Of a stretch of 64,000 nucleotides of DNA, positions 8,285-17,335 are shown piece after piece. The translations under genes and the position numbers were made by a program. The notes beneath the pieces are model-generated. The model ran no database searches, had not been told where the DNA came from, and worked only from the letters and a program-made list of their open reading frames with translations. Origin of the DNA: Amycolatopsis sp. CA-126428. Lineage in GTDB: Bacteria; Actinomycetota; Actinomycetes; Mycobacteriales; Pseudonocardiaceae. How positions within the stretch are numbered: position 1 is the stretch's first letter; each line of letters starts with the position of its first letter. The stretch covers positions 24,680 to 88,679 of the forward strand of contig NZ_PPHF01000110.1 in NCBI RefSeq assembly GCF_002904335.1, written 5' to 3'.

Positions 8285-10369
8285 TCACCGCCCCATGACG
8301 TGGTCGGTGTCCCGCGGTTCCTCGCGGACCTCGATGCCCCGCGACGGCCGGTACAGCACGAAGACCGGCTTGCCCGCGACGACTTCGGGGTCGACGCGAC
8401 GCGGCTGGGCGCGCACACCCGGCACCCGCGGCGCGTCCTGCGCCGGGAAGTCGCTGAAGCCGGATTCGGGCGCGCGCAGGTCGGACGGCACGACGACGGG
8501 CTCGGGCTCGTCGCTCCAGCGCCGGTCGGCGACCGGCGAGGTGTCGACGCGCCGGCTCTCCTCCCGCGTCGTCGGACGGCCACCCGCGCCGACGACGACG
8601 TACTCGCCGCCGTCGCCGTTGGCCGGGTTGTACTGCCCGAACACCGGGGCGCCGGGGCGGCCGCCCGCGGGCAGCGCGCCCGCGGAGCCGCCGGCTCGGA
8701 CGGCCCCAGGCCACGCACCCGACCAGGCGGCGGCCGGCCGGGACGCGCCCGAGGAGTTGTCGAGGCGCTGGGCGTTGGCGAAAATCGTGGCTTCCGGCCG
8801 GAACCGGCCCCCACCGGCGGTGGCGCCGAGCGGACCGCGCTGCTCGCCGTCGACGACGTCGTCGGTGTCGCGCACGTTCTGCCAGAACTCGTCCTGCGGC
8901 GTCGGCCCGGTGCGGTTGCGCCGGAACCGCGAGAAGATCCCGCCGCCCGGCGACGGCACGGCGGCGCCGACCATGCTGACCGACATCTCGACCATCTGCC
9001 ACAGCCGCCGCACCGGCCGCCCGACCATGAACAGCAGCACGGTGATGAGCCCGGCGAGCACCATCTGCGTGAGCATGTTCAGCGAGTTGCCGGCGTCGAA
9101 GATGGCCTGCAGGAGGAGGGCGTGCACGCCGGCGAGCACGGAGAGGACGACGAGGTTGAAGGCGACCCCGCCGGCGACCTTGAGCGCGCGGCGCAGGATC
9201 TCCGGGTGCAGGAGGGCGACGAGGCCGATCAGCGGGGCGGTGAGGGCGAAGAGGCGGATGAGGACCTGGGCCAGGAGGACGCTGGCCTTGGCCAGGAGCT
9301 GGAAGAGCGAGTAGACGAGGGCTTGGCCGAGGGAGAGGAAGCCGGCACCGGTGCGGCCGCCGGCCTCGCCGGTGAAGTAGCCGGTGGCGGGGCCGAGCTT
9401 GGTGGAGATGTCCTTGTAGGCGTTCTTCTTGCCGTCGATGACGCCTTGGTTGCCGTCGTCGCCGTTGCGCAACTGCGCCCACGTGAAGGCCTGCGCGTCC
9501 AGCAACGGACGGCCGAACTGGTCGGCCTGCGGCGCGGTCGGCGAACCGAACTCCCCGCGGATCCAGTTCTTGTAGACGATCTCGTTGTGCAGGCTCGTCG
9601 GGAGCACGTGCCGGACGACGCGGTTGTCGGCGTCGTCGACGAACCCGGCTTGGATGTTCGTCGTCGTTTGGACGATCGCTTTGTCGATGGGGTCGAAGTA
9701 CCGCAGCATCGCCAGCGACGACGCGGCGAGCCAGACGCCCGCCATCGCGTACAGCGCCCGTTTGCTGACCGCGGCGAGGTCGCCGCGCCAGATGTTGCGG
9801 AACAACATGATCGACATGACCAGCGCGACCAGCCCGAACAGCTGGGCGTAGATGTTGTTGTAGACCTTCTCCGCGCCCGACTTCACCGCGCTGTAGAGCG
9901 GATTGAGCAAGCCGCCCTCGAGCACGGTGTAGTGCAGCGAGTTCGTCGCGCCGACGATGTTCTTGCCCAGGTTGAACAGCTGGTTGCCGCCCCAGGTGTC
10001 GAGCGTCGAGCCCGGGGGCGTCAGGCTGATGCCGGAGCAGTTCGTCTCGAAGGTGTTCCAGACGAACCCGGCGTAGCTGTAGTCCACGTACGGGCTGCCC
10101 GCCTCGCCGTGGCCTTCGGCGGGGTCGATCGCGCCGACCATGCCCGCGCCGGGCCGTTCGGGGTTGGGGGCCTCGCCACAGGCCGCCGCGCTCGCCGCCG
10201 GGGCGGTCGCGATGGCCTGCAGGCCGAAAACGAGCATGACGGCGAACATCGTCGCCTTGCGCCCCGGCGTGCGCCGCCCCGGCCGCGGACCTTCCTTGAT
10301 CCGCCGCTTCAGCGAGTGCCACCCCGCGGCCAACGTCAGCAGGACCGCCAGCGTCAGCACGGTGTTCAT
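8285..10369 (-). CDS. SCO6881-family polytopic membrane protein (VirB6-like)
   Basis: 694 residues starting MNTVLTLAVLLTLAAGWHSL. After a second N-terminal hydrophobic segment ending ASAAACGEAPNPERPGAG comes an extracytoplasmic region, then about six to seven transmembrane helices (for example LFGLVALVMSIMLF, VLIRLFALTAPLIGLVALLHP, MVLAGLITVLLFMVG). The cytoplasmic tail of about 200 residues is Pro/Arg-rich. The family is found across actinobacteria beside SCO6880 ATPases and is taken to be the inner-membrane channel. Its ATG overlaps the ATPase stop (ATGA), which sets the start and shows coupling. Confidence 0.82.
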   Translation of the reverse strand: MNTVLTLAVLLTLAAGWHSLKRRIKEGPRPGRRTPGRKATMFAVMLVFGLQAIATAPAASAAACGEAPNPERPGAGMVGAIDPAEGHGEAGSPYVDYSYAGFVWNTFETNCSGISLTPPGSTLDTWGGNQLFNLGKNIVGATNSLHYTVLEGGLLNPLYSAVKSGAEKVYNNIYAQLFGLVALVMSIMLFRNIWRGDLAAVSKRALYAMAGVWLAASSLAMLRYFDPIDKAIVQTTTNIQAGFVDDADNRVVRHVLPTSLHNEIVYKNWIRGEFGSPTAPQADQFGRPLLDAQAFTWAQLRNGDDGNQGVIDGKKNAYKDISTKLGPATGYFTGEAGGRTGAGFLSLGQALVYSLFQLLAKASVLLAQVLIRLFALTAPLIGLVALLHPEILRRALKVAGGVAFNLVVLSVLAGVHALLLQAIFDAGNSLNMLTQMVLAGLITVLLFMVGRPVRRLWQMVEMSVSMVGAAVPSPGGGIFSRFRRNRTGPTPQDEFWQNVRDTDDVVDGEQRGPLGATAGGGRFRPEATIFANAQRLDNSSGASRPAAAWSGAWPGAVRAGGSAGALPAGGRPGAPVFGQYNPANGDGGEYVVVGAGGRPTTREESRRVDTSPVADRRWSDEPEPVVVPSDLRAPESGFSDFPAQDAPRVPGVRAQPRRVDPEVVAGKPVFVLYRPSRGIEVREEPRDTDHVMGR

Positions 10370-13320
10370 GCGGCGTCCCGGCCGGTGCCGCCCTTTCCGC
10401 CTGACCGGGCGTGTTGCTGCTGCCCGTTCGACGGCTGGACGCCGCCCTCCACTTCGCCTGTCTCGGAGGCCAATGGGTCCGGTGCGCCCAGGAGGTTCTC
10501 GTCGGCCAGGCCGACCTCCAGTTCCGCCGCCAGCTCGAAGTCCTGCTCCAGCTCGATGTCGTCCTCCGGCGGGACCGCGACGTACGGCTTCTTCTCCTCC
10601 GGGGGCAGCGCCAGCTCGTTGCCCGGACGCCGTGACGGTGCCGCGTCCTTCGAACCGGGGGTCGTGTCCATGACCGCCCGCAGGTGGTCCAGGTGCGGGC
10701 CGGAGAAGTCGACGCGGATGCGCTCCACGCCCCCTGCTCCGTCGCCGAAGATGAACTGGCGGGGCTCGATGTCTCGCTCCAAGCCGCGCTGCTGGGCGCC
10801 CGGACGCCGGCCCAGTGCCGCCACGACCTGCTCGTAGCCGACTCCGACGGGCACCTTCAGCAGCCGCAACGCGTCCGCCTGGGCGTCGTCGTCGTCCAAG
10901 CGGCCCACGAACACCGAGTCCAGGAGGGCCACGAAACCCTGGATCTTCAGGAAGTCCGCCGGGATCTGGGACGACAGCAGCACGCGGACGTTCCACTTGC
11001 GCGAGTCACGCGCGAAGCGGTTCATCAGCACGCGGCCGGTCGGGACCTCGGACAGGAAGAACGCCTCGTCGATCCAGACGCCCTTGCGCATCTCCTTCGG
11101 CTTCTCGTACACCGACCGCTGGGTCAGCCACGCCGCCAGGTTCAGCATCTCGACGCCGAGGGATTCCGCGTCCGTCCAGTATTCGCGGGGGACGCCGTCC
11201 TTCGGCAGGGTCAGCCCGGCCATCGTCAGGACCGTCAGGCGGTCGTCACGCGTCTCCGAGTACGGGTCCGCGTCCGTCTCCGGGATGAGCAGCGCCATCC
11301 GCTCGCGCATCTCGTCGAGGAAGTCCGCGACGACGCCCGCGTGCTCGTGGTGTTCCGAAGAATCCCGGCGCAGGGCATCGATTACCTGGCCCGGATCGGC
11401 GTCGAAGCGGCCGCCGACGGCGCGGACCGCGCGCAGCAGCACGATCCGCGTCTGCGCCATCCGCGAGACCTCGTACGGCAGCACACCGCTCAGCACGTCG
11501 AGCACCAGACGGCGTCGCGTCGCGCCGGCAAGGGCTTTCTCGCGGCGCCAGGAGCGCTCGGGGTCGTCCTCGTCCATGAAGTGCTCGATCAGCGGCTCGG
11601 CGACCACCCGGTACGGGTTGAGGATGCCGGGCTGGGCGTTGAGCAGGTTGATCGGGCGCGCGTACGGCCGCAGCTCCGGCAGGTCGCACAGCCGCGACAA
11701 CGGGCCGGAGGGGTCGAGGATCGTCCAGTTGGCCCCGGCGCGCAGCGTCTTGTAGACAATGCCGCCGCCGAGGAACGACTTACCACCACCCAGGCCCGCC
11801 ACCATGGCCGTGAGGCCGGAGCCGTCGCGGATCTCCTGGGCCATCCACGGGTCCCAGGCCACCGGGCGCCGGGTCGCCGTGCACGTCTCGCCGAGCAGGA
11901 TGCCGCGGCGGTCGCCGACCTCCGCGGTCGCCGTCGGGACCGCCGAGGACGCCCAGACCACCGAACCGCGGCGCATGTACGCCGCCGAGGCCAGCGGCTC
12001 GCCCGGGATGAACTCCCGGGCCATCGCGTACTGGGCCTCGGGGTGCTCGATGGCGATCTTCGGCTTGTACAGGTCGAGCAGCTGCTGGGCCAGGCGCAGG
12101 GCGTCGCGCTCGGTCGGGCCGGACACCGCCAGCCGCCACCAGGAGCGGACGCGGGTGGCCAGCGCGGTGAAGCCCGACGTCATCTCGTCGTCGATCTCCA
12201 GCACCCGGCCGGCCTGCCGCGAGAGCGACTGCGGCGGTTCGAGCTCGTGCTCGTCGGTGTAGTGCTTGACCTGTGAGCGCACCTTGTTCATCTGGCGCTG
12301 CAGCTCGCTGGCGACCTCTTCGGGACGCCGGACGTAGATCCGGGCGGACACCTCGACCGCCGCCGGCAGCCGGTCGGCGTGCTGGATCCACGGGTCGTCG
12401 ACCTCGGGGATCTGCAGGCCGTGCATCTGCCCGACGGTGAGCACGGCCAGGTGCCGCGAGACGCCGGCATTGGAGCCGGTGCGGCCGCGGACGGTCACCG
12501 TCGGCGCGTACGGGTCGGCGTAGTAGTCGGCGGCGTCGGTGAAGCTGGCCAGGTCCTCGGGCTCCCAGGCCGCGCCCGGCACGGCCGGCATGTTCCGCGG
12601 CGCGGGCAGGCCGAGGGAGCAGGAGCGGTGCATCAGCCAGGACATCTCCTCGGCGTGCACCGGACGGCCTTCCAGCCCGGCGCTGCCGATGACCTGGTCG
12701 AGGTGCTCGACCTCGGAGTCCAGCGCGGTCAGCTCGGCGTCGACGGCCTCGGGCAGGATCTTGCGCAGCACCGGCGCGGCCCGCTCGACCGCGCGGTCGA
12801 CCATCCGCCGGGTCTGCACCTGGACACCGATGTAGACCTCTTTTTCGGCCATCGAGCGGCCCATCAGCTGCTGCTGCTCGCCGATCAGGTAGTCGTCGAA
12901 GGACAGCGCGCCCGGGACGTCGTGGGGGCGGCCGTGCGCGTTGTAGACGTGCGCCTCGGCCCACATCCGGATCGGGTACGGGCGGTTCGTCACGCGCAGG
13001 TGCAGCCAGCGGCCCTGCAGCTCGGCGTACTGGCCGGCGATGGCCGCGATCAGGTCGCGCCGCTGCGAGTCCGAGCGGAACGACCAGCGCTGCGGCGCCA
13101 GCCGGTACCAGGCGTAGACCTCGACGCCGGTGCGGACCAGGTGCCCGTCGATGCTGCGCACCGCGATCGACGGGGTGTACGCGGGAATCGCCTGCTCACC
13201 GGGCAGGCGCGCCTTGTTCCCCGAGCCGTTCCGCGACGCGCGGACCTGCTCGGGCGGTTGCCATCCGCCCGAGTGGGTGTCCCGACCCCGTTTTCCTCGG
13301 CTACCGCCGCGACCGAACAA
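10366..13320 (-). CDS. SCO6880-family ATPase (VirB4/TraE-like secretion motor)
   Basis: 984 residues. An N-terminal half of about 450 residues lacks obvious motifs, and a HerA/VirB4-type ATPase half follows. Walker A is the glycine-rich GLGGGKS near residue 508, and Walker B is KGVWIDEAFFL near residue 750. A RecA-like sensor stretch, VRVLLSSQIPADF, comes next. The family powers substrate or pilin movement in type IV secretion-like systems; the substrate here is unknown. The acidic C-terminus (DDIELEQDFELAAELEVGLADE) may dock a partner. It lies three bases after the upstream membrane gene and overlaps the downstream channel gene. Confidence 0.88.
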   Translation of the reverse strand: MFGRGGSRGKRGRDTHSGGWQPPEQVRASRNGSGNKARLPGEQAIPAYTPSIAVRSIDGHLVRTGVEVYAWYRLAPQRWSFRSDSQRRDLIAAIAGQYAELQGRWLHLRVTNRPYPIRMWAEAHVYNAHGRPHDVPGALSFDDYLIGEQQQLMGRSMAEKEVYIGVQVQTRRMVDRAVERAAPVLRKILPEAVDAELTALDSEVEHLDQVIGSAGLEGRPVHAEEMSWLMHRSCSLGLPAPRNMPAVPGAAWEPEDLASFTDAADYYADPYAPTVTVRGRTGSNAGVSRHLAVLTVGQMHGLQIPEVDDPWIQHADRLPAAVEVSARIYVRRPEEVASELQRQMNKVRSQVKHYTDEHELEPPQSLSRQAGRVLEIDDEMTSGFTALATRVRSWWRLAVSGPTERDALRLAQQLLDLYKPKIAIEHPEAQYAMAREFIPGEPLASAAYMRRGSVVWASSAVPTATAEVGDRRGILLGETCTATRRPVAWDPWMAQEIRDGSGLTAMVAGLGGGKSFLGGGIVYKTLRAGANWTILDPSGPLSRLCDLPELRPYARPINLLNAQPGILNPYRVVAEPLIEHFMDEDDPERSWRREKALAGATRRRLVLDVLSGVLPYEVSRMAQTRIVLLRAVRAVGGRFDADPGQVIDALRRDSSEHHEHAGVVADFLDEMRERMALLIPETDADPYSETRDDRLTVLTMAGLTLPKDGVPREYWTDAESLGVEMLNLAAWLTQRSVYEKPKEMRKGVWIDEAFFLSEVPTGRVLMNRFARDSRKWNVRVLLSSQIPADFLKIQGFVALLDSVFVGRLDDDDAQADALRLLKVPVGVGYEQVVAALGRRPGAQQRGLERDIEPRQFIFGDGAGGVERIRVDFSGPHLDHLRAVMDTTPGSKDAAPSRRPGNELALPPEEKKPYVAVPPEDDIELEQDFELAAELEVGLADENLLGAPDPLASETGEVEGGVQPSNGQQQHARSGGKGGTGRDAA

Positions 13321-13323
13321 CGA

Positions 13324-13860
13324 CTACCTCCCGGCCCGAGCCGAGTTGCCCCGGCTCCGGCGCGCTCGTGGTGCTCCCTGGTAAACCGGCGCAGTCGCGC
13401 GAAGCGCCCCCGTTGAGGGTGGTGGCGGGGGCATGGATGGAGTGGCACCCGGCGGGCCGCCGTGGTGCTGGTACTGCCGCCTGCGGCGGTGCTTCGGCAG
13501 CGGGCGCTCGGCCCGCACCCGGACGCGGCTGGCGCTGACCGCGCCGCCGGTGCCCGTGGTCCGTACCCGGGGGGTGTTCAGCTCGCGGCCCGCCATCGCC
13601 ACCACGGTGCCGAGCGGGCGCTCGTGGCTGATCTTGGCCGTGAGCAGCCGGGTGATCGCGATGGTGGCGATGAAGCCCCACGCCGTCGAAAAGAACCCGA
13701 AGCTCCACCCGGCCCAGCGTTCGACGCCGAGGACCACGAAGAACGTCGGGATGCCGATGAGCCACGCGACGTACCGGGCTCTCCAGGGAAAAGTCGCTTT
13801 CGGCGGGCCGAGCCACACGGCGTCGACCCGGTACACCTCGTCGTCGGTCCTGATGCGCAC
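13324..13860 (-). CDS. Small two-helix membrane protein of the secretion locus (VirB3/PrgI-like position)
   Basis: 178 residues. A short cytoplasmic N-terminus (MRIRTDDEVYRVDAVWLGPP) precedes two transmembrane helices (YVAWLIGIPTFFVVLGV and FFSTAWGFIATIAITRLL), then a basic, proline-rich tail. VirB3 and PrgI proteins are small two-helix proteins encoded directly before the VirB4 ATPase, as here. I assign the role by architecture and order, not by sequence signature. It sits between the pilin-like gene (12-bp gap) and the ATPase gene (3-bp gap). Confidence 0.7.
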   Translation of the reverse strand: MRIRTDDEVYRVDAVWLGPPKATFPWRARYVAWLIGIPTFFVVLGVERWAGWSFGFFSTAWGFIATIAITRLLTAKISHERPLGTVVAMAGRELNTPRVRTTGTGGAVSASRVRVRAERPLPKHRRRRQYQHHGGPPGATPSMPPPPPSTGALRATAPVYQGAPRARRSRGNSARAGR

Positions 13861-13872
13861 GCGGACCCCGTC

Positions 13873-14139
13873 TCAGCCGGTGAACAGGCCGGCGATCCAC
13901 TGGCCCACGTTCACGCCCGCGCCGCTGACCGCGAGACCGATGATGGCGAGCGCGATGACCACGCCGGCGAGCCGGCGCATGACACCGGCGTTGTCGCCCT
14001 TACCGCCGCCCAGCCACAGGAGCAGGAGTGCGACGGCCAGCAGCACCAGGGGGATGACGTTGTCGAGCAGCCACTGGCGCACGTTGCCCGTGCCCAGTTC
14101 GCCGGCGGCCAGCGTGTCGAGGGTGGTCAAGGTCATCAT
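13873..14139 (-). CDS. Small two-helix membrane protein, pilin/VirB2-like
   Basis: 88 residues, first gene of the operon. Two hydrophobic helices (VIPLVLLAVALLLLWLGGG and LAGVVIALAIIGLAVSGAGV) are joined by a short polar loop (KGDNAGVMRRL), and the protein ends NVGQWIAGLFTG. That two-helix hairpin is the topology of VirB2/TrbC-type pilins, but no signal peptide is evident. It starts at one of two adjacent ATG codons (14139 or 14136). Placement ahead of the VirB3-like and VirB4-like genes supports a structural channel subunit. Confidence 0.7.
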   Translation of the reverse strand: MMTLTTLDTLAAGELGTGNVRQWLLDNVIPLVLLAVALLLLWLGGGKGDNAGVMRRLAGVVIALAIIGLAVSGAGVNVGQWIAGLFTG

Positions 14140-14596
14140 CGCGATACTCCCGGTGCGCGGTGGAGCCCGCGCGGTTCTGGCTCAGGCGGTGCTTCGAACA
14201 ACATCATGGGGGCTACGAGGGGTAGTGGTCAAAGTGCACAGCGTAGAGACCGGCTGGCTCGTCAACCGGCGTGGCGCGGATGGCACACGAAATCTCCACG
14301 CCCACCATCATCGCGGCAAGGGCCCTCGGGTTGAACCCCGGCCACCCATACTTCTCAGTGTGCTGACGAACTCACCCCATTGCTCGGGATTTGCTCACTG
14401 TGGGTACTGGTGCTCTGGCCGTTGTGCGGCCTGGAACAGTGTTGCATGACACGAACGGCCGCGTCCCCCGAGTCCGCTCTGTGACAACGGTTGGCCGGTC
14501 GGCGGCCATGTCGATCTTCGACGCGAGTGCTGTCCGTCACGGGGTGCCCGAAACTTCACAACTTTTTCACTACATAGCGTGATCTTGACTGGTCGA
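14140..14596. other. Intergenic region upstream of the secretion-like operon
   Basis: This stretch of about 457 bp has no convincing gene on either strand. It holds a candidate promoter for the minus-strand operon (14203-14232). An AT-richer patch at 14550-14575 reads GTAGTGAAAAAGTTGTGAAG on the minus strand, with two GTGAA copies 11 bp apart that could bind a response regulator. Nothing else is recognisable. Confidence 0.5.
14203..14232 (-). promoter_or_regulatory. Candidate sigma-A promoter of the secretion-like operon
   Basis: On the minus strand, TTGACC (14232-14227) and CATGAT (14208-14203) are separated by 18 bp. Transcription would begin near 14196, giving a leader of about 57 nt before the pilin-like ATG. 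The -35 matches consensus in five of six positions and the -10 in four of six. Confidence 0.35.
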
Positions 14597-15451
14597 TCAG
14601 CTCAGGGGCCGGCGAAAGACGCCGTCCGGGAAGGCGCCGGCTTGGACGATCCGGCGGCTGAGCCCGCGGCACAGCTCTTCGAGCCGGGCCGTCCGCTCGG
14701 CACCGAGGTGGAGCCACGGCGCCCGCGCGGCGGACTCGGTGGCGATCTCGACGGCGGCGCGGACGGCGGTGCCCGCCTCGGTGAGCCCGCCCTCGGCGTC
14801 GAGGATGCCGCGGCCGGTCAGCGCGGCCTCGGCGGCCGCCCACTGCTCGTCGCTCCAGCCGCGGGTCAGCTTGGCCGGGGCGGTGGCGAACCCGCGGCCG
14901 GTGGCGACGTGGGTGACCAGGGCGTCCAAGCCGCTCAAGCCGTTCAGGAGGAGGGCGGCGATGTGGCCGTCGCCGCGGTGCTCGCGGAGCAGGGTGATCG
15001 CGTGCCAGAGGACGAGGTGCGGCTCCCCGGGCCAGGCGAGCCCCGCGTGCGCGGCGTAGAGGGGACGTCCTTCGCCGGTGCACCCGTCGCTCGCCTCGCG
15101 CGCGAGTTCGGCGGCTTCGGCGACCTCGTCGCTCTTGACGTGGTCGCCGAGCAGGCGGGTCAGCGCCTGGTCGACGCCCTCGAGCCGCGCGTCCAGGACC
15201 TGCTCCGGCGTCGCCAGGGTCCAGGCGCGCGGGATCACGCGGGCGACGACCTCGGGGTTGAAGTTGTAGAAGGTGGCCGCGACGACCTCGGGCCCGACGG
15301 CCCCCATGGCCGCCGACCGGCTCGCGAAGTACGGCATCCGGCCCGGCCGCAGCCCGATGCCGGTGAGCGCGGCATCGACTTCGGGCGCGAAGTACGAGAA
15401 AGCGTGCAAAGAATCGAAAGCCGCCTTGAACCGCTTCTCGTCACCCGACAT
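14597..15451 (-). CDS. SCO6745-family protein (winged-helix-like)
   Basis: A 284-residue soluble protein. Its N-terminal half carries the characteristic YFASRSAAMGAVGPEVVAATFYNFNPEVVARVIPRAW block. The C-terminal half (GWSDEQWAAAEAALTGRGILDAEGGLTEAGTAVRAAVEIATE) has the look of a winged-helix or MarR-like domain. This is the SCO6745 family, common and often multicopy in actinobacteria; the biochemical role is unknown. It is a single gene, separated from rnpB by a repeat block and from the secretion-like operon by about 450 bp. Confidence 0.85.
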   Translation of the reverse strand: MSGDEKRFKAAFDSLHAFSYFAPEVDAALTGIGLRPGRMPYFASRSAAMGAVGPEVVAATFYNFNPEVVARVIPRAWTLATPEQVLDARLEGVDQALTRLLGDHVKSDEVAEAAELAREASDGCTGEGRPLYAAHAGLAWPGEPHLVLWHAITLLREHRGDGHIAALLLNGLSGLDALVTHVATGRGFATAPAKLTRGWSDEQWAAAEAALTGRGILDAEGGLTEAGTAVRAAVEIATESAARAPWLHLGAERTARLEELCRGLSRRIVQAGAFPDGVFRRPLS

Positions 15452-15515
15452 ACCGGCACCCTACTACCGAGTAACCACCCGGCGGAACCACACTTCGCCA
15501 GGCCGAACCGGGAAT

Positions 15516-15669
15516 CACGCGTGACTGGGCGGTCGACACGCGTGATCGGGGGGTCAACTCGCGTGATTGAGGGGGCGACACAGCTCGGGCTGCGGGTTCC
15601 GCCGTGTCGACCCCCCAGTCACGCGTGTCGACCCTCCAGTCACGCGTGTCGACGCTCCAGTCACGGGCT
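15516..15669. repeat. Six 21-bp units: three direct, then three inverted
   Basis: Units CACGCGTGACTGGG...GTCGA lie at 15516-15536, 15537-15557 and 15558-15578. Inverted copies (TCGAC...CAGTCACGCGTG) follow at 15607-15627, 15628-15648 and 15649-15669. The 63-bp arms can fold into a long hairpin with a 28-bp loop. The outermost units are the most degenerate. The block starts about three bases beyond the 3' end of rnpB and may help terminate it. Confidence 0.9.
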
Positions 15670-15671
15670 GG

Positions 15672-16084
15672 AGGCGGACGAGCTGGCATGTAAGCCGGAT
15701 CCTGTTCCCCGGTCGCCTTGCGGCTTCCGGGGCGGCGGCCATCCATCTCGGCCTGCCGTCGCCGGCAGGCTCCAGCGGCCTACCCGCAGGCTCGGACGGG
15801 CCGTCCTCGAACGCCTGCGCAGGAGCCCGGGGGCTCCCTCTTGGCCTTGCTCCGGGTGGGGTTTACCGAGCCGTCCCGGTCGCCCGGGACGCTGGTGGTC
15901 TCTTACACCACCGTTTCACCCTTACCCCCGTCCGAATGAAGCACGAACGGGGGCGGTCTGTTTTCTGTGGCACTTTCCCGCGGGTCACCCCGGGTTGCCG
16001 TTAGCAACCACCCTGCCCTGCGGAGTCCGGACTTTCCTCGGGCCGGGTCGCCCCGGCCCGCGACCGCCCTGCCAGCTCGTCCGC
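15672..16084 (-). ncRNA. rnpB: RNase P RNA (bacterial type A)
   Basis: The minus strand shows the universal RNase P core. The P1 5' strand CGGACGAGCUGGC (near 16080) pairs with GCCAGCUCGUCCG at the 3' end (near 15680). GAGGAAAGUCCGGACUCC lies at 16040-16020. The CAGGGUGGUUGCUAACGGCAACC stretch is split across P4 and its neighbours, and an ACAGAAA element follows. The length of about 413 nt suits actinobacterial rnpB. The 5' end begins within 20 bp of the stop of the upstream FAD-reductase gene, so its promoter probably lies inside that coding region. Exact ends are estimated from P1 pairing. Confidence 0.95.
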
Positions 16085-16099
16085 GTGCTGGATCGTAGC

Positions 16100-17335
16100 T
16101 CAGTAGCCGGCCACCGCCCCGGTGCGGTGGCGCGGCCGGACCTCGGGCGGGGGCTCGGCGGGCACCGGGTGCTGGCGGGCCAGTTCGGCCGTCCAGTGCA
16201 GGACGGCGGCGGGGCTGTCGAGGCCGATCAGGCCGACGAGCCGGCCCTGGCGGACGAAGCCGGTGATCGGCCGGGTGCCCGGGACCGGCGACTCCAGCAG
16301 CACGGTGTCGGTCGCCAGGGACGGCCGGCCGGCGACCTGGATGCGGACGCCGTGCTGTTCGGACCAGTAGCGCGGCACCGGCGTGTAGGCCGGCGACCCC
16401 TGCGGGCCGGCGAGGAGGTTCTGGGCGGCGGCGCGGCTCATCTCGACGGCGTTGAGCCAGTGCTCCTCCCGGTGCGGCGTGGGGTCGAAGCGGAGGTTGG
16501 GCCAGCGGGCGACGTCACCGGCCGCGACGATCGTCGACGAGCCGACGACGTGGCAGGTGGGTCCGCAGACGACGCCGTCGTCGAGCGGCAGCTTGGCCCC
16601 GCGCAGCCAGGAGACCGCCGGGACGCTGCCCACGGCGACGACGACGCAGGCGACCTCGAGGGCGCGGCCGTCGGCGAACTCCAGGCCGACGTGCGTGGGC
16701 GCGGGCCGCCAGCGGCGGATCGTGGTGCCGAGTTCGAGGCGGACGCCGCGGGCGGTGTGCAGCGCCGTCAGCCACTCGCCGATGTCGGGCCCGAGGACGT
16801 CGGCCAGCAGGGATCTCGCCCGGCCGAAGAGGACGACCTCGCGGTTCATCTCGCGGAGGCTGGACGCGACTTCGCAGCCGATGAAGCCGTCGCCGATCAC
16901 GGCGACCGGGCCGGGGTTGGTGGCGAGAGCGCGCTGGAGGGCGATCGTGTCGGCGAGGGTGCGGACGACGACCACGCGCGGGTGGCCGTGCGGCGCGCCG
17001 GGCATCCGGCGCGGTTCGACGCCGGTGGCGATGATCAGGCCGTCGTAGTGCAGTTCCTCGTCGCGCAGGTGGACGACCTGCCGGTTCGGCGAGAGCGCGG
17101 TGACCGGCGTGTCGAACCGCCATTCGGCGTCGACCTCGAGGGGGTCGGCGAGCAGCGTGTCGGCCCGGCTGACCGCGCCGGTGAGCAGCTGCTTGGACAG
17201 CGCCGGCCGGTGGTAGGCGATGTCGGGTTCGGCGCCGAGGACGACGACTTCGCCGTCGAACCCGAGTTCGCGCAGCCGTTCGGCCGCGCGCAGGCCGGCG
17301 AGGCCGGCTCCGGCGATGACGATGCGTTCGCTCAT
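16100..17335 (-). CDS. FAD-dependent ferredoxin reductase-like oxidoreductase
   Basis: 411 residues. The N-terminal FAD-binding GxGxxG is IVIAGAGLAGLRAAERLRELG. A second dinucleotide fold, VAVIGDGFIGCEVASSLREM, binds NAD(P)H. The FAD-closing ATG-type motif is IVAAGDVARWPN, and HRPALSKQLL is the PxLSK element of rubredoxin/putidaredoxin-type reductases. It should pass electrons to the ferredoxin domain encoded just upstream, with which it shares a four-base ATGA overlap. The role is a soluble reductase docking at the membrane partner. The electron acceptor beyond the ferredoxin is unknown. Confidence 0.9.
   Translation of the reverse strand: MSERIVIAGAGLAGLRAAERLRELGFDGEVVVLGAEPDIAYHRPALSKQLLTGAVSRADTLLADPLEVDAEWRFDTPVTALSPNRQVVHLRDEELHYDGLIIATGVEPRRMPGAPHGHPRVVVVRTLADTIALQRALATNPGPVAVIGDGFIGCEVASSLREMNREVVLFGRARSLLADVLGPDIGEWLTALHTARGVRLELGTTIRRWRPAPTHVGLEFADGRALEVACVVVAVGSVPAVSWLRGAKLPLDDGVVCGPTCHVVGSSTIVAAGDVARWPNLRFDPTPHREEHWLNAVEMSRAAAQNLLAGPQGSPAYTPVPRYWSEQHGVRIQVAGRPSLATDTVLLESPVPGTRPITGFVRQGRLVGLIGLDSPAAVLHWTAELARQHPVPAEPPPEVRPRHRTGAVAGY

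Noticed and set aside
3989..14139. Integrative conjugative element
   Set aside because: Secretion-like proteins are present, but no relaxase, coupling protein, integrase, replication gene or att repeat is seen, and the neighbours are housekeeping genes.
14355..14582. Short frames in the gap upstream of the secretion-like operon
   Set aside because: No ribosome-binding sites, no family-like sequence, and both strands open equally.
15516..15669. CRISPR array
   Set aside because: The 21-bp units are contiguous without spacers and half are inverted.
15560..16000. Coding frames across the rnpB region
   Set aside because: The sequence is explained by conserved RNase P RNA structure on the minus strand.
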